From NCBI GenBank assembly GCA_934502625.1, contig CAKSUQ010000001.1, forward strand, positions 124,001-188,000: 64,000 bases of DNA, in the 5' to 3' direction. The position numbers were made by a program, and so were the translations under genes. Below are positions 13,090-22,187 of this stretch, in pieces (position 1 is the stretch's first letter; each line of letters starts with the position of its first letter). Source of the stretch: an uncultured Gemmiger sp. (GTDB lineage: Bacteria; Bacillota; Clostridia; Oscillospirales; Ruminococcaceae). The notes under the pieces were generated by a model. It saw nothing but the letters and a program-made list of their open reading frames with translations. It was not told the origin of the DNA and made no database searches.

Positions 13090-14211
13090 TTATGCCAGAA
13101 CGAAATGGTAGACCAGCGACAGCGCCACAATCAGGGCGCAGGCGATGGCGGTGATGGGCGGCGCCAGATGGATGATGCGCTCGGCAAGTACGTCGTCCTC
13201 GCTGGCCTCATTGTCATCGGCGTAGCGGCCGCGCTTCTTGGACTTCTTGGAACGGTCGTCGTAATCGTCGTCATTGTAGTCCAGCTCGTCGGTGTCGTAC
13301 ATCTGGGTGCCCTCGTCGTCATCCTCCTCATCGTCGAAGAGACGACCCTTGGGGGCGTAACGGCGGACGCGTTCAGCCTCCTCGTCCTCGTCATTGTTGG
13401 CGAAGCTCTTGGGGTCGTAGGCGGCGGTAGCCTCCTCCGGGGCGGCGTAGGCGCTCTGCGGCGGGATATCCTGCTGGCCGGTGATGGCGGCCTGCACGGC
13501 AGCTGCCGTGGCGCGGGGGTTGCTGGCGGCCGGGGTCGGCTGCGGCTGCGGGGCGGGTGCCACGCTGTTTGCCACGGCGTTGACTTCCTGCTGCTGACGC
13601 TCGGCCGCCTGACGGGCCTCCTCCAGAATGCCGGTCAGCGTCGCCTTAATGGACGCACGGTCGCCGCCGCACTCCGAGCAGACCACGCTGTTCTCCTCGT
13701 TGGGGTGGAACGCGCCGCAGGCGCAGAACCAACCGAACTTCGTGTCCTGCGGCACGCAGGTAAGCTGGACATTGCCGGTGCGCTGCTGCAGCGTCTTGGC
13801 AATGCTGCCGGGCAGCACGCGGGGCATATTGAGGCGCACACGCTTGTAGCTGCGCAGGTCGACGCCGCGGCCATTCAGGAAAGCGCGATCCTGCTCGACC
13901 TCAACGCTGGAGACCGGCGTATCGCTGACATAGACGGCATCGTCGCTGCCGAAGACGTCACCCGGCTGGGCGTTGAGCTGCTCATAATAGAAATCATCCT
14001 CACACAGCACCTGACCGGCGGCGTCCTTGCATTTGAAGTGGACGACCAGCCCCGTCAGCGGCTCGGTGCCGACGTTCTTAAAGGTCAGGCAGACGGCGAC
14101 CTCACCGGTCACGTCGCCCTTCAGCAACTCGACACGCACGAACTGAACCGGGCTGCCAGCGGTATAATAGTTGGCGCGGGACTGCGCCATCAGGGAAAAA
14201 TTCTGATCCAT
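13090..14211 (-). CDS. Zinc-ribbon protein with acidic region and C-terminal membrane anchor
   Basis: I do not recognise a named family for this 373-residue protein. The N-terminal 140 residues form a predicted beta-rich domain. A zinc ribbon follows at about 165-185 (CACG then CSECGG). Next comes an alanine/glutamine/proline-rich linker, a strongly acidic Asp/Glu-rich part (about 275-315), a lysine/arginine patch (SKKSKKRGR), and one hydrophobic helix at the extreme C-terminus (about 350-371). No signal peptide is seen, so the protein would be tail-anchored with its bulk in the cytosol. It follows ftsH by 16 bases and probably shares its transcript. Confidence 0.8.
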   Translation of the reverse strand: MDQNFSLMAQSRANYYTAGSPVQFVRVELLKGDVTGEVAVCLTFKNVGTEPLTGLVVHFKCKDAAGQVLCEDDFYYEQLNAQPGDVFGSDDAVYVSDTPVSSVEVEQDRAFLNGRGVDLRSYKRVRLNMPRVLPGSIAKTLQQRTGNVQLTCVPQDTKFGWFCACGAFHPNEENSVVCSECGGDRASIKATLTGILEEARQAAERQQQEVNAVANSVAPAPQPQPTPAASNPRATAAAVQAAITGQQDIPPQSAYAAPEEATAAYDPKSFANNDEDEEAERVRRYAPKGRLFDDEEDDDEGTQMYDTDELDYNDDDYDDRSKKSKKRGRYADDNEASEDDVLAERIIHLAPPITAIACALIVALSLVYHFVLA

Positions 14212-14227
14212 AGTTCACACCTACTCT

Positions 14228-16315
14228 TTACTCTTGCGTGTCGGGCTGGTTCTGTTCCGGCTCGGCAGGCTGCGGGGTTTCGGTCTGTTCGGCAGGCTGC
14301 ACAGGGGTTGCGGTTTCCGGCGCAGGTGCTTCCGGCTTGGCGGTTTCGCCTTTGCCCAGGTCATAGGGCGGCAGGGTTCCGCCCTCCATCAGGGTCTTGA
14401 ATTCCTCACCGCTGATCTTCTCGCGCTCCATCAGGACGCCTGCCACTTTGTGCAGTTCGTCCATGTGCTCGGTCAGGGTGCGGCGGGCGGTCTCGTAGGC
14501 TTCGTCCACGATGTCGCGGATCTCGTTGTCGATCTCGGAGGCGATTGTCTCGGAATAGCCCTTTCCCTGCCCGAAATCGCGGCCAAGGAAGGTCTCGCCG
14601 GGGTCGCTGCCATAGACGACAGGTCCCATCCGCTCCGAGAAGCCGTAGCGGGTGACCATGGCGCGCGCCGTGTCGGTAGCACGCTGCAGGTCGTTGGAAG
14701 CACCGGTAGAAATATCATCCAGCACCAACTGCTCGGCCACGCGGCCGCCCAGCAGCGAGACGATGTTCTCGAACATGGCGGTCTTGGTGACGTAGCTGGG
14801 GTCTTTCTCCGGCAGGTACATCGTGTAGCCGCCTGCGCCGCCGCGGGAGATAATGCTGATCTGGTGCACCGGGTCGTGGTGCTTGCAGAAGTAGCCGGTG
14901 ATGGCGTGGCCTGTCTCGTGGTAGGCGGTCAGACGGCGTTCATCGTCGGTGACGACGTGACTCTTCTTTTCGGGTCCCATCATGACCTTGACAGATGCTT
15001 CCTCGATCTCCTTCTCGGTGATAGCCTTCTTGCCCTGACGGGCGGCCAGCAGCGCGGCCTCGTTGACGAGGTTTTCGAGGTCAGCGCCGGAGAAGCCTGC
15101 CGTGGAGCGGGCAATCGTCTTGAGGCTGACATCGGGTCCGAGGGGCTTGTTCTTGGTATGGACGCGCAGGATTTCCTCGCGTCCCTTCACGTCGGGCAGG
15201 CCGACGTAAACCTGACGGTCAAAACGACCCGGACGCAGCAGCGCCTTATCCAGAATGTCGGCGCGGTTCGTCGCGGCCATGACGATGACGCCGTCGTTGG
15301 CGTCGAAGCCGTCCATCTCAACAAGCAACTGGTTCAGGGTCTGCTCGCGCTCGTCGTGACCGCCGCCGAGGCCTGCGCCGCGCTGGCGGCCAACCGCGTC
15401 GATCTCGTCGATAAAGATGATGGAGGGCATCGTCTTTTTAGCCTTCTCGAACAGGTCACGCACACGGGACGCGCCGACACCGACGTACATCTCGACGAAG
15501 TCAGAGCCGGAGATAGCGTAAAACGGCACACCGGCCTCGCCCGCGCAGGCGCGCGCCAGCAGCGTTTTGCCGGTGCCCGGAGGGCCTACGAGCAGCACAC
15601 CGTGGGGAATGCGCGCCCCCAGAGAGTTGAACTTGTTCGGCGCTTTCAGGAACTCGACGACTTCCTGCAGTTCGGCCTTTTCTTCGTCAGCACCGGCAAC
15701 ATCGGCGAAGGTTGCCTTGCGCTGGTTCTCCTGCTGATCCTTGACCTTGGCGCGGCCGACATTCATGATGCCGCCGCCTGCGCCGCCGCGGTACATCGAC
15801 ATGAACAGCATGCCGATGCTGCCGATCATCGCGACGTAGAAAATGATCTCCAGCCAAGGGATGCTCGTCTTGGCGGCCACGTAGTCGAACACCATCGGGG
15901 CGTCCGGGTTGGCGGCGTTGTACTCGTCGACAAAGTCGGAGATTTTGCCGGTGTTGAAGTCTCCGCCGTAGGGCAGCTTGTAGGTCATATAGACCGTGCC
16001 GCCGTTGGCGGGCAGCTCGTCGTCGTCCGTGTCGCCCAAGCTCAGCAGCCCGCCGCTGGGCAGACTGGCCGCCGCATTGGATTCGGGCAGTTCGGCCTTG
16101 CCCTCCTTGAGCCACAGCTCAAGGCTGCCGGTGCCGAGGTCAAGGCGGAACGACGTGACCTGCTGATTTTCAAAGTAGTAATAAATTTCAGAGTAGGTCG
16201 TGCCCTTTGTGGCAGACGCCGCCAGCAGCGGCGAAAGGCTGACAAAGAACAGTACCAACACCATGAGCACGGCCACCACAAGGATGCCGCTGAATTTCGG
16301 TTGTTTGTGCTGCAA
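14228..16315 (-). CDS. ftsH: ATP-dependent zinc metalloprotease FtsH
   Basis: FtsH is a membrane-anchored AAA+ protease that degrades misfolded membrane proteins and selected regulators. Two transmembrane segments bracket an extracytoplasmic domain of about 120 residues. Walker A GPPGTGKT is at about 244-251, Walker [10 protein letters not shown] follows, and the zinc-binding motif is HETGH at about 466-470. The C-terminus is a proline/glutamate-rich tail. I chose the TTG start at 16315 because AGGAG lies 8 bases upstream and the N-terminus then begins just before the first membrane helix; an ATG at 16348 lacks a binding site. It follows hpt, the classical order. Confidence 0.95.
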   Translation of the reverse strand: MQHKQPKFSGILVVAVLMVLVLFFVSLSPLLAASATKGTTYSEIYYYFENQQVTSFRLDLGTGSLELWLKEGKAELPESNAAASLPSGGLLSLGDTDDDELPANGGTVYMTYKLPYGGDFNTGKISDFVDEYNAANPDAPMVFDYVAAKTSIPWLEIIFYVAMIGSIGMLFMSMYRGGAGGGIMNVGRAKVKDQQENQRKATFADVAGADEEKAELQEVVEFLKAPNKFNSLGARIPHGVLLVGPPGTGKTLLARACAGEAGVPFYAISGSDFVEMYVGVGASRVRDLFEKAKKTMPSIIFIDEIDAVGRQRGAGLGGGHDEREQTLNQLLVEMDGFDANDGVIVMAATNRADILDKALLRPGRFDRQVYVGLPDVKGREEILRVHTKNKPLGPDVSLKTIARSTAGFSGADLENLVNEAALLAARQGKKAITEKEIEEASVKVMMGPEKKSHVVTDDERRLTAYHETGHAITGYFCKHHDPVHQISIISRGGAGGYTMYLPEKDPSYVTKTAMFENIVSLLGGRVAEQLVLDDISTGASNDLQRATDTARAMVTRYGFSERMGPVVYGSDPGETFLGRDFGQGKGYSETIASEIDNEIRDIVDEAYETARRTLTEHMDELHKVAGVLMEREKISGEEFKTLMEGGTLPPYDLGKGETAKPEAPAPETATPVQPAEQTETPQPAEPEQNQPDTQE

Positions 16316-16354
16316 GAAATCAACTCCTATCCGGTTGAGACCGGGCATTTTGGC

Positions 16355-16906
16355 TTAGCCGGAATAGACCTCCGGCTTGAGGACGCCCACGTAGGGCAGA
16401 TTGCGGTACTTCTCGTCGTAGTCGAGGCCGTAGCCGACCACAAACTCGTCGGGCACCTCGAAGCCGCAGTAGTCCGGTTCAATGTCGGCCTTGCGGCGAC
16501 TGGGCTTGCTGAGGATGGTGCAGATCTTGACACTGCTGGGGTTGCGCATCTTCAAAACAGGCACGAGCTTCGACAGCGTAATACCGGTGTCAAGGATGTC
16601 CTCGACGATCAGCACATCCTTGCCGGTCAGGTCAGCGTCCAAATCTTTGATGATCTTGACAAGACCTGTGGAGGACGTGTTGGCACCGCCGTAGCTGGAA
16701 ACCACCATGAAGTCGATGGCGCAAGGAATCTGCACCGCGCGCATCAGGTCGGCCATAAAGACGACCGAGCCTTTCAGGATGGATACCAGCAGTAGGTCTT
16801 TGCCCGCGTAGTCGCGGCTGATCTGCGCGCCCAACTCGGCGACTTTGGCTTTCAGCTGTTCTTCGGATACGAGGATATGATCCATATCGTTGTCCATGCT
16901 GTACAT
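16355..16906 (-). CDS. hpt: Hypoxanthine phosphoribosyltransferase
   Basis: Hpt salvages hypoxanthine (and often guanine) to IMP/GMP using PRPP. The 183-residue protein shows the PRPP-binding loop VLIVEDILDTGITL (about 98-111) and the SILKGSVVFMADL segment. Its ATG overlaps the tilS stop by one base (TGATG), so translation is coupled. In other Firmicutes TilS and Hpt interact and act on ftsH transcription; whether that holds here is not known. Confidence 0.96.
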   Translation of the reverse strand: MYSMDNDMDHILVSEEQLKAKVAELGAQISRDYAGKDLLLVSILKGSVVFMADLMRAVQIPCAIDFMVVSSYGGANTSSTGLVKIIKDLDADLTGKDVLIVEDILDTGITLSKLVPVLKMRNPSSVKICTILSKPSRRKADIEPDYCGFEVPDEFVVGYGLDYDEKYRNLPYVGVLKPEVYSG

Positions 16907-18303
16907 CAGAGTTCTGCCTCCCCTATTTTTTCTGTCCGCACCGTCAGTACCTCGTGGGTGTACTCATCGGGGGCACATCCCTCGGCAAAGCCGCAGCCCC
17001 ACAGCCACAGCACCTCGCTGCCATCGGCAAGCAAAGGCAGCAGCGGGCGTTCAGCCTGCGGAATGCCAAGTTCATTGTAATATTTTTTGAGTGTCTTGCG
17101 CAGGTGGCGTCCGGCCGGGCGGAAGAAATCCCCCGGCTGCCGTGTACGCAGAATAACATTCCCCTGTATTTTAGCACAATCTGCGCAGTAGTTTAAGTCT
17201 TTTTTGAAAATTGGTTGATTTTTTAGAAATTCTTCATACTTTACGACCTGAAATTTCACAAAATAACCACCCGGAAGCCGATATTCACCCGGTTCAAAGG
17301 GTTGGGGCGGCAGCGGGGCGGACTGTGTTCCCTCTTTTGTCAGGCAGCAAAGCGTGGTTCCGCTGATTTTGAAAAGCACTTCGGGCGTCAGCTGGACGGC
17401 TCCCTCACCCCGCAGGACGATGAACCGCAGCAGACTGATGTACTTTTCCTCGGCGTCGCGCACCGGGCTGACGAGGGCATGCAGCGCGGCGTCCAGCACG
17501 GGTCCTTCAGCACGGCGCAGCACGGGCACATCGTAGCCGTCCGGCACCGCCGCCGCCTGCAAGAGTGCGGCGGCCTCGCCGGTCAGCCAGTCGTCCAGCG
17601 CACGCATCTGGCGGCAAAGGCGGGCAATGCTGCGCTCTGCTGCCGGGTTTGCGTATTGCAGCGCGGGGACGGCATCGTGCCGGATGCGGTTGCGGGCGTA
17701 GGTGTCGGCGGCATTCGTCTCATCCTGCACGTAGGGCTGCCCCAGCGCGGCGCAGTAGGCCTCAGTGTCGGCGCGGGTCAGGCAGAGGCAGGGGCGCACA
17801 TAGCAGCCGCGGCGCGGCGGGATGCCCCCCAGTCCGTGCAGCCCGGTGCCCCGCGCCATGCGGAACAGCACCGTCTCGGCCTGATCGGACATCGTGTGCG
17901 CCGTCGCAATGACGGCCTCCTCCCGCGCGGCCAGCTCGTCGAACCAGCCGTAGCGCAGCCCACGCGCCCAATCCTCGCTGGGGTTCGGCGGGACGGGCAC
18001 GCCCTCCTGCACGGCGTCGTACAAAAACAGCTCGACGCCGTTTTGGCGGCAGAAGTCAGCGACGAAGTCTGCATCGCGGCGGGCGGTTTCGCCCCGGATG
18101 CCGTGGTTCACGTGGGTCGCCAGTACCTCAATCTCCAGCGTGCGGCGGTATTTGAGCAAAAAAAGCAACAAAGCCATCGAGTCTGCCCCACCGGAGCAGG
18201 CCGCAATGACTCTGTCGCCAGACTTGAACAGACCCTGCCGGCGGCAATCGTCCAGCAGAGTCTCCTCGATACGCTGTACTGTTTTTTCAGCGTCAGAACT
18301 CAT
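16906..18303 (-). CDS. tilS: tRNA(Ile)-lysidine synthetase
   Basis: TilS attaches lysine to C34 of the minor tRNA-Ile (CAU anticodon), changing its reading from AUG to AUA. The 465-residue protein has the PP-loop ATPase signature SGGADS (37-42), the HVNHGIRG and IATAHTMSDQAETVLFR segments, and the C-terminal TilS domain (RQPGDFFRPAG...). It overlaps the end of dnaB by 11 bases and the start of hpt by one. Confidence 0.96.
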   Translation of the reverse strand: MSSDAEKTVQRIEETLLDDCRRQGLFKSGDRVIAACSGGADSMALLLFLLKYRRTLEIEVLATHVNHGIRGETARRDADFVADFCRQNGVELFLYDAVQEGVPVPPNPSEDWARGLRYGWFDELAAREEAVIATAHTMSDQAETVLFRMARGTGLHGLGGIPPRRGCYVRPCLCLTRADTEAYCAALGQPYVQDETNAADTYARNRIRHDAVPALQYANPAAERSIARLCRQMRALDDWLTGEAAALLQAAAVPDGYDVPVLRRAEGPVLDAALHALVSPVRDAEEKYISLLRFIVLRGEGAVQLTPEVLFKISGTTLCCLTKEGTQSAPLPPQPFEPGEYRLPGGYFVKFQVVKYEEFLKNQPIFKKDLNYCADCAKIQGNVILRTRQPGDFFRPAGRHLRKTLKKYYNELGIPQAERPLLPLLADGSEVLWLWGCGFAEGCAPDEYTHEVLTVRTEKIGEAEL

Positions 18304-19696
18304 GGGTCACATCCAGATTGCTGAAGCGGGTGTGCGCGCCATCCCAGCCAAGGCGGACGACGCTGGTCTCGCCATGGCGGTTTTTCGCAACGATGCACTC
18401 GGCTTCGTTCTCGTTGGCCTGACTGTCCTCGCCGTTCTGGGAGTTGTAGTAGGCCGCGCGGTAGAGGAACAGCACGACGTCGGCGTCCTGCTCGATCGAG
18501 CCGGAATCGCGCAGGTCGGACAGCTGCGGGCGGTGGTCGGAACGACCGGTGGTCTTTTCCGCCGCACGGGACAGCTGGGACAATGCGATGACGGGGACGT
18601 TCAGCTCCTTCGCCATGATTTTCAGGTTTCTCGTAATATCGCTGATTTCCTGCACGCGGGACTCGGTGCGCTTCGCGCTCTGCATCAACTGTAAATAGTC
18701 GATGATGACAAGGCCGATTTTTTCCTTCTTAGGGTCCTGATTGATCGTGCGGATCTTCGCCTTGATTTCCGGCACCGAAATACCGGAAGAATCGTCCATG
18801 TAGATTGGCGCGTTGTAAAGCAGCGACGTTGCCTGCGCAAAGTCGTTCCAGTCGGAGTTGTTCAGGCGGCCGGTGCGGAATGCCTGACTGTCAATGTTTG
18901 CCGTGCTGGACAGAATACGGTCGGTCAGCTGCTCGCAGGTCATTTCCAAGCTGAAAATGATCGTCGGAACTTTTTGCTGGCGGGCGACGTTCGTCGCGAT
19001 GTTCAGTGCAAACGACGTCTTGCCCATGCCGGGGCGGGCGGCCAGAATGATGAGGTCAGAGCGTCCCAGCCCTGTCAGCACGGTGTCCAGATAGTTGAAG
19101 CCCGTCGGGATACCGGCGTACTTGTCACGGTCGGCGCCGCTGAGCTTCTGCATCGTATCGATGACATCGAGGATCGACTCTTGGATCGTCTTGACGCCGG
19201 TCTTGTCACGACCGGAGCGGATGTCGTAGATCTTCTGCTCGGCACTTTCCAGCAGCAGGTCGGCGTCCTCGCCGGAGGCCGTCTCGTTCAGGATGCCGCG
19301 CGCAGCATCGATCAGGCGGCGTGCCTGATACTTCTCCTTGACGATTTTAAAATAGGAATCGACGTTGGAGATGGACGGTACGGTCTCGGCGATGCGGGTC
19401 AGGTAAACCTTGGCATCGTCAGCGCTGGCAAAGGTGCCCTCGCTGCCGAGGGCGTTCACCAGCGTGACGATGTCGACGGCTTCGCTGCCGGTGTACAGGC
19501 CGCGCATCGTCTCGTAGACGGCGCGGTTCTGATCCGAGTAGAACATTTCGGGTTCCATGTCGGTGATGAGGCGGTTCAAGACCGTCTCGTCCATCAGCGC
19601 GGCACCCAGAACGCTCTGCTCGGCCTGCATGTTGTAGGGCATCTGGATGCCCAGACTGGACAGGCTTACTTCTTCATTTTTCGGCACGGCGGGCAT
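18293..19696 (-). CDS. dnaB: Replicative DNA helicase DnaB
   Basis: This hexameric helicase unwinds DNA ahead of the replisome and binds DnaG primase. The 467-residue protein has the N-terminal primase-interaction domain (starting MPYNMQAEQSVLGAALMD) and a RecA-like motor with Walker A ARPGMGKTS near residue 215 and the DnaB motif VIIDYLQLM. GGAG lies very close to the ATG. No intein is present. It follows rplI by 22 bases, the order rplI-dnaB seen in many Firmicutes. Confidence 0.97.
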   Translation of the reverse strand: MPAVPKNEEVSLSSLGIQMPYNMQAEQSVLGAALMDETVLNRLITDMEPEMFYSDQNRAVYETMRGLYTGSEAVDIVTLVNALGSEGTFASADDAKVYLTRIAETVPSISNVDSYFKIVKEKYQARRLIDAARGILNETASGEDADLLLESAEQKIYDIRSGRDKTGVKTIQESILDVIDTMQKLSGADRDKYAGIPTGFNYLDTVLTGLGRSDLIILAARPGMGKTSFALNIATNVARQQKVPTIIFSLEMTCEQLTDRILSSTANIDSQAFRTGRLNNSDWNDFAQATSLLYNAPIYMDDSSGISVPEIKAKIRTINQDPKKEKIGLVIIDYLQLMQSAKRTESRVQEISDITRNLKIMAKELNVPVIALSQLSRAAEKTTGRSDHRPQLSDLRDSGSIEQDADVVLFLYRAAYYNSQNGEDSQANENEAECIVAKNRHGETSVVRLGWDGAHTRFSNLDVTHEF

Positions 19697-19718
19697 TCTC
19701 CTTCCCGTTCAGCGTCAA

Positions 19719-20165
19719 TTACAGCTCCTCGACCTTCAGCTTGAAGGGCGCGACGACGCCCGCGTAGAGGCGCACGGAGGCGTCATAGCTGCCGAATTCC
19801 TTGATGGCAGCGGGCAGCTCGACCTTCTTCTTGTCGATTTCGGTGCCGGTCAGGGTGGTCAGCAGCTCGGCGACCTCCTTGCCGGTGACCTTGCCGTACA
19901 GCTTGCCGGACGCACCGCCCTTGACTTTGGCGGTGACGACCTGACCCTTGATCTTGGCGGCCAGTGCCTCGGCGGCAGCGCGTGCTTCAGCCTCGTGGTG
20001 CGCCTTGGCCTCGCTCTTGGTGCGCGCCTGATTCAGCGCGGCAGCGTCGGCAGGTGCCGCCAGATTGCGCGGGAACAGGAAGTTGCGGGCGTAGCCGTCC
20101 GAGACTTCATGGATTTCGTCTTTCTTTCCGATGGTTTTGACGTCCTGCTTGAGAATGATCTTCAT
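19719..20165 (-). CDS. rplI: 50S ribosomal protein L9
   Basis: L9 binds domain V of 23S rRNA near the base of the L1 stalk. The 148-residue protein has the standard two-lobe form: an N-terminal domain (MKIILKQDVKTIGKKDE, then VSDGYARNFLFPRNLA), a charged connecting helix and a C-terminal domain. GGAGG precedes the ATG. It is part of the gdpP-rplI-dnaB module. Confidence 0.97.
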   Translation of the reverse strand: MKIILKQDVKTIGKKDEIHEVSDGYARNFLFPRNLAAPADAAALNQARTKSEAKAHHEAEARAAAEALAAKIKGQVVTAKVKGGASGKLYGKVTGKEVAELLTTLTGTEIDKKKVELPAAIKEFGSYDASVRLYAGVVAPFKLKVEEL

Positions 20166-20195
20166 AAGGGTTTCCCTCCCGATTTTTTATCACAA

Positions 20196-22163
20196 TTACC
20201 GCGCGGTGTTTTCCTGTTGCGCTGCGCGGTAAAGGTCGATTTGTTCGCGGATGCGCTGTTCGGCATCCTGTAAGGCGCAGTTCTGCAGCTGTGCGCCCGC
20301 CATCATCAGATGGCCGCCGCCGCCCAGCGGTTCCAGAATGACCTGTACATTCAGCGCACCCATGCTGCGCGCCGAGATGTTGACGCCGCCGTTCTTCGCG
20401 ACGGCCACAAAGCTGGCGTCGACGCCGTTGATCGTCAGCAGATCGTTGGCCGCCATCGGCAGCACGACGTTCATACCGGCATCCAGTTCACCGGACAGCG
20501 CAATGGCGCAGCCCTTGTATATGTAGGCCGCCTCGACGATATGGGCGCGGGCTTCGTACTCCTCCTTCGAGGTGTTGAAGAGCAGCTTCGTGTCGGCGGT
20601 CTGCGCGCCGCGGCTACGCAGCCATGCGGCGGCCTCAAACGTCCGCACGCCCACATGCAGCGCAAAGCTGCGGGTGTCCAGCATGATACCGGCCAGCAGC
20701 GCCTGCGCTTCCAGCGGGGTGATGTTGTTTTCCTTCGGCATAAATTGCAGAAGCTCGCACACCAATTCGCTGGCGCTGGATGCATAGGGTTCGTGGTAGA
20801 TCAGCTTGGGGTTGTCGATATGCCCCACCGCCATGCGGTGATGGTCGATGACGACAACGCGCTTGCACTTTTCGTAGATCTGCTGGCTTTCCAGCAGGCG
20901 CTTTTGGTAGGTGTCCACGACGATGAGCAGCGTGTTCGGCGTGATAACGTCGAGCGTCTGCTCCGGCGCGATGAAGTCATGCCCCTCGCCCGCGTCATTG
21001 AAGGTCTTGAGCAGCGCCCCCGCCAGCGTGGCCTCCTGATTGACGGCAATCACGGCGGGCACGTCGCACATCTTGCAGATGCGCAGCACGCCGATGGCCG
21101 AGCCGACGGCATCGAGGTCGCTCATGCGGTGCCCCATGATGATAACGCTGTCGCTGCGCTTGATAAGGTCGCACAGGGCGTTGGCAATGATGCGGCTGCG
21201 GACATGGCTGCGCTTCTCGACGCCGTGGGAGACGCCGCCGTAGAATTCAAACCCGTCGACGGTCTTGACGGCGGCCTGATCGCCGCCGCGCCCCAAGGCA
21301 ATATCGATGCTCTCGCGCGCCATCTGGTGACACTCCTGCATCGTTTTACCGCCGTGGCCGACGCCGATGGACAGCGTCGTCAGGCCGCCGGGATGCAGCG
21401 CGCGGACTTTATCGAGGATATCGAACCGTTCTTCGAGCATCCAGCGGACGTCGCGCTCCTCGACAACCGCAATGTAGCGGCTGTTGGAAATCTTGCGCAG
21501 AAAGCCTGTGCTGCGGCCGATATATTCCTCCAGCAGGCTGTTGATGGCTTCGAGTTCCTTCGCCTGCTCGCTGTCCTTCATATCGTCGAACAGCTCGTCA
21601 TAGCTGTCGATGACGATGATGAGGCAGGCCGGACGGCTGGCGTTGTATTCGTCGAGCGTCTCTTTATAGAAGGTGTCGTCGATGAGGTAGACAAGGCTCG
21701 CGCCCCGGCTGCCCTTCGCGGTGGCGGAGTAGGCCGTGAAGCGGCGCTTCCCCACTGTCAGATCCTGCCCGTGCGGGCGGGAGCAGACCGCGAGGTCAAG
21801 CTCCGGCAGGACGCGGTCGACGGGGCGGGTCACGGCATCGTGATCACCGAGCACCTGCTCTTTAAAATGACCGTTGTACCAGATGATGCGCCCGTCGTTC
21901 ACGAGCACCGTAGCGATGGGCAGGCTGGCAAGGCTGTATTGGATGCGGCTGTTTTCAAACTCGGTACTGCACAGCTGCTTTGCCAAAAAGGCACGCAGCC
22001 GACGGCTCTGGTACAAGACCACGCAGAGCGCAAGCAGCACCAACACCGCAGGCACGGCCAGCAAGACCGGCTTTACAAGTGCCACCGGCACGACCATGAC
22101 GGCGACAGCAGCCAGCAAAAGCAGCACAACGGCGGCTGCGTCCAGACCATCCTTGTGTTTCAT
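20196..22163 (-). CDS. gdpP: Cyclic-di-AMP phosphodiesterase GdpP (YybT)
   Basis: GdpP hydrolyses c-di-AMP to pApA and thereby affects osmotic balance and cell-wall homeostasis. The 655-residue protein has two N-terminal transmembrane helices (about 9-50), a PAS-like domain, a degenerate GGDEF domain and a C-terminal DHH/DHHA1 phosphodiesterase. Catalytic motifs are GHRMSDLDAVG, VDTYQ and VIDHHRM, with GGGGHLMMAG in DHHA1. It lies 24 bases after the RNase J gene and 30 before rplI. Confidence 0.95.
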   Translation of the reverse strand: MKHKDGLDAAAVVLLLLAAVAVMVVPVALVKPVLLAVPAVLVLLALCVVLYQSRRLRAFLAKQLCSTEFENSRIQYSLASLPIATVLVNDGRIIWYNGHFKEQVLGDHDAVTRPVDRVLPELDLAVCSRPHGQDLTVGKRRFTAYSATAKGSRGASLVYLIDDTFYKETLDEYNASRPACLIIVIDSYDELFDDMKDSEQAKELEAINSLLEEYIGRSTGFLRKISNSRYIAVVEERDVRWMLEERFDILDKVRALHPGGLTTLSIGVGHGGKTMQECHQMARESIDIALGRGGDQAAVKTVDGFEFYGGVSHGVEKRSHVRSRIIANALCDLIKRSDSVIIMGHRMSDLDAVGSAIGVLRICKMCDVPAVIAVNQEATLAGALLKTFNDAGEGHDFIAPEQTLDVITPNTLLIVVDTYQKRLLESQQIYEKCKRVVVIDHHRMAVGHIDNPKLIYHEPYASSASELVCELLQFMPKENNITPLEAQALLAGIMLDTRSFALHVGVRTFEAAAWLRSRGAQTADTKLLFNTSKEEYEARAHIVEAAYIYKGCAIALSGELDAGMNVVLPMAANDLLTINGVDASFVAVAKNGGVNISARSMGALNVQVILEPLGGGGHLMMAGAQLQNCALQDAEQRIREQIDLYRAAQQENTAR

Positions 22164-22187
22164 CGTACACTCCCCTGTTCAGGACTT

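Noticed and set aside
16316..16348. ATG at 16348 as the ftsH start
   Set aside because: It has no ribosome binding site, while TTG at 16315 has AGGAG eight bases upstream and gives the usual short N-terminus. It remains possible.
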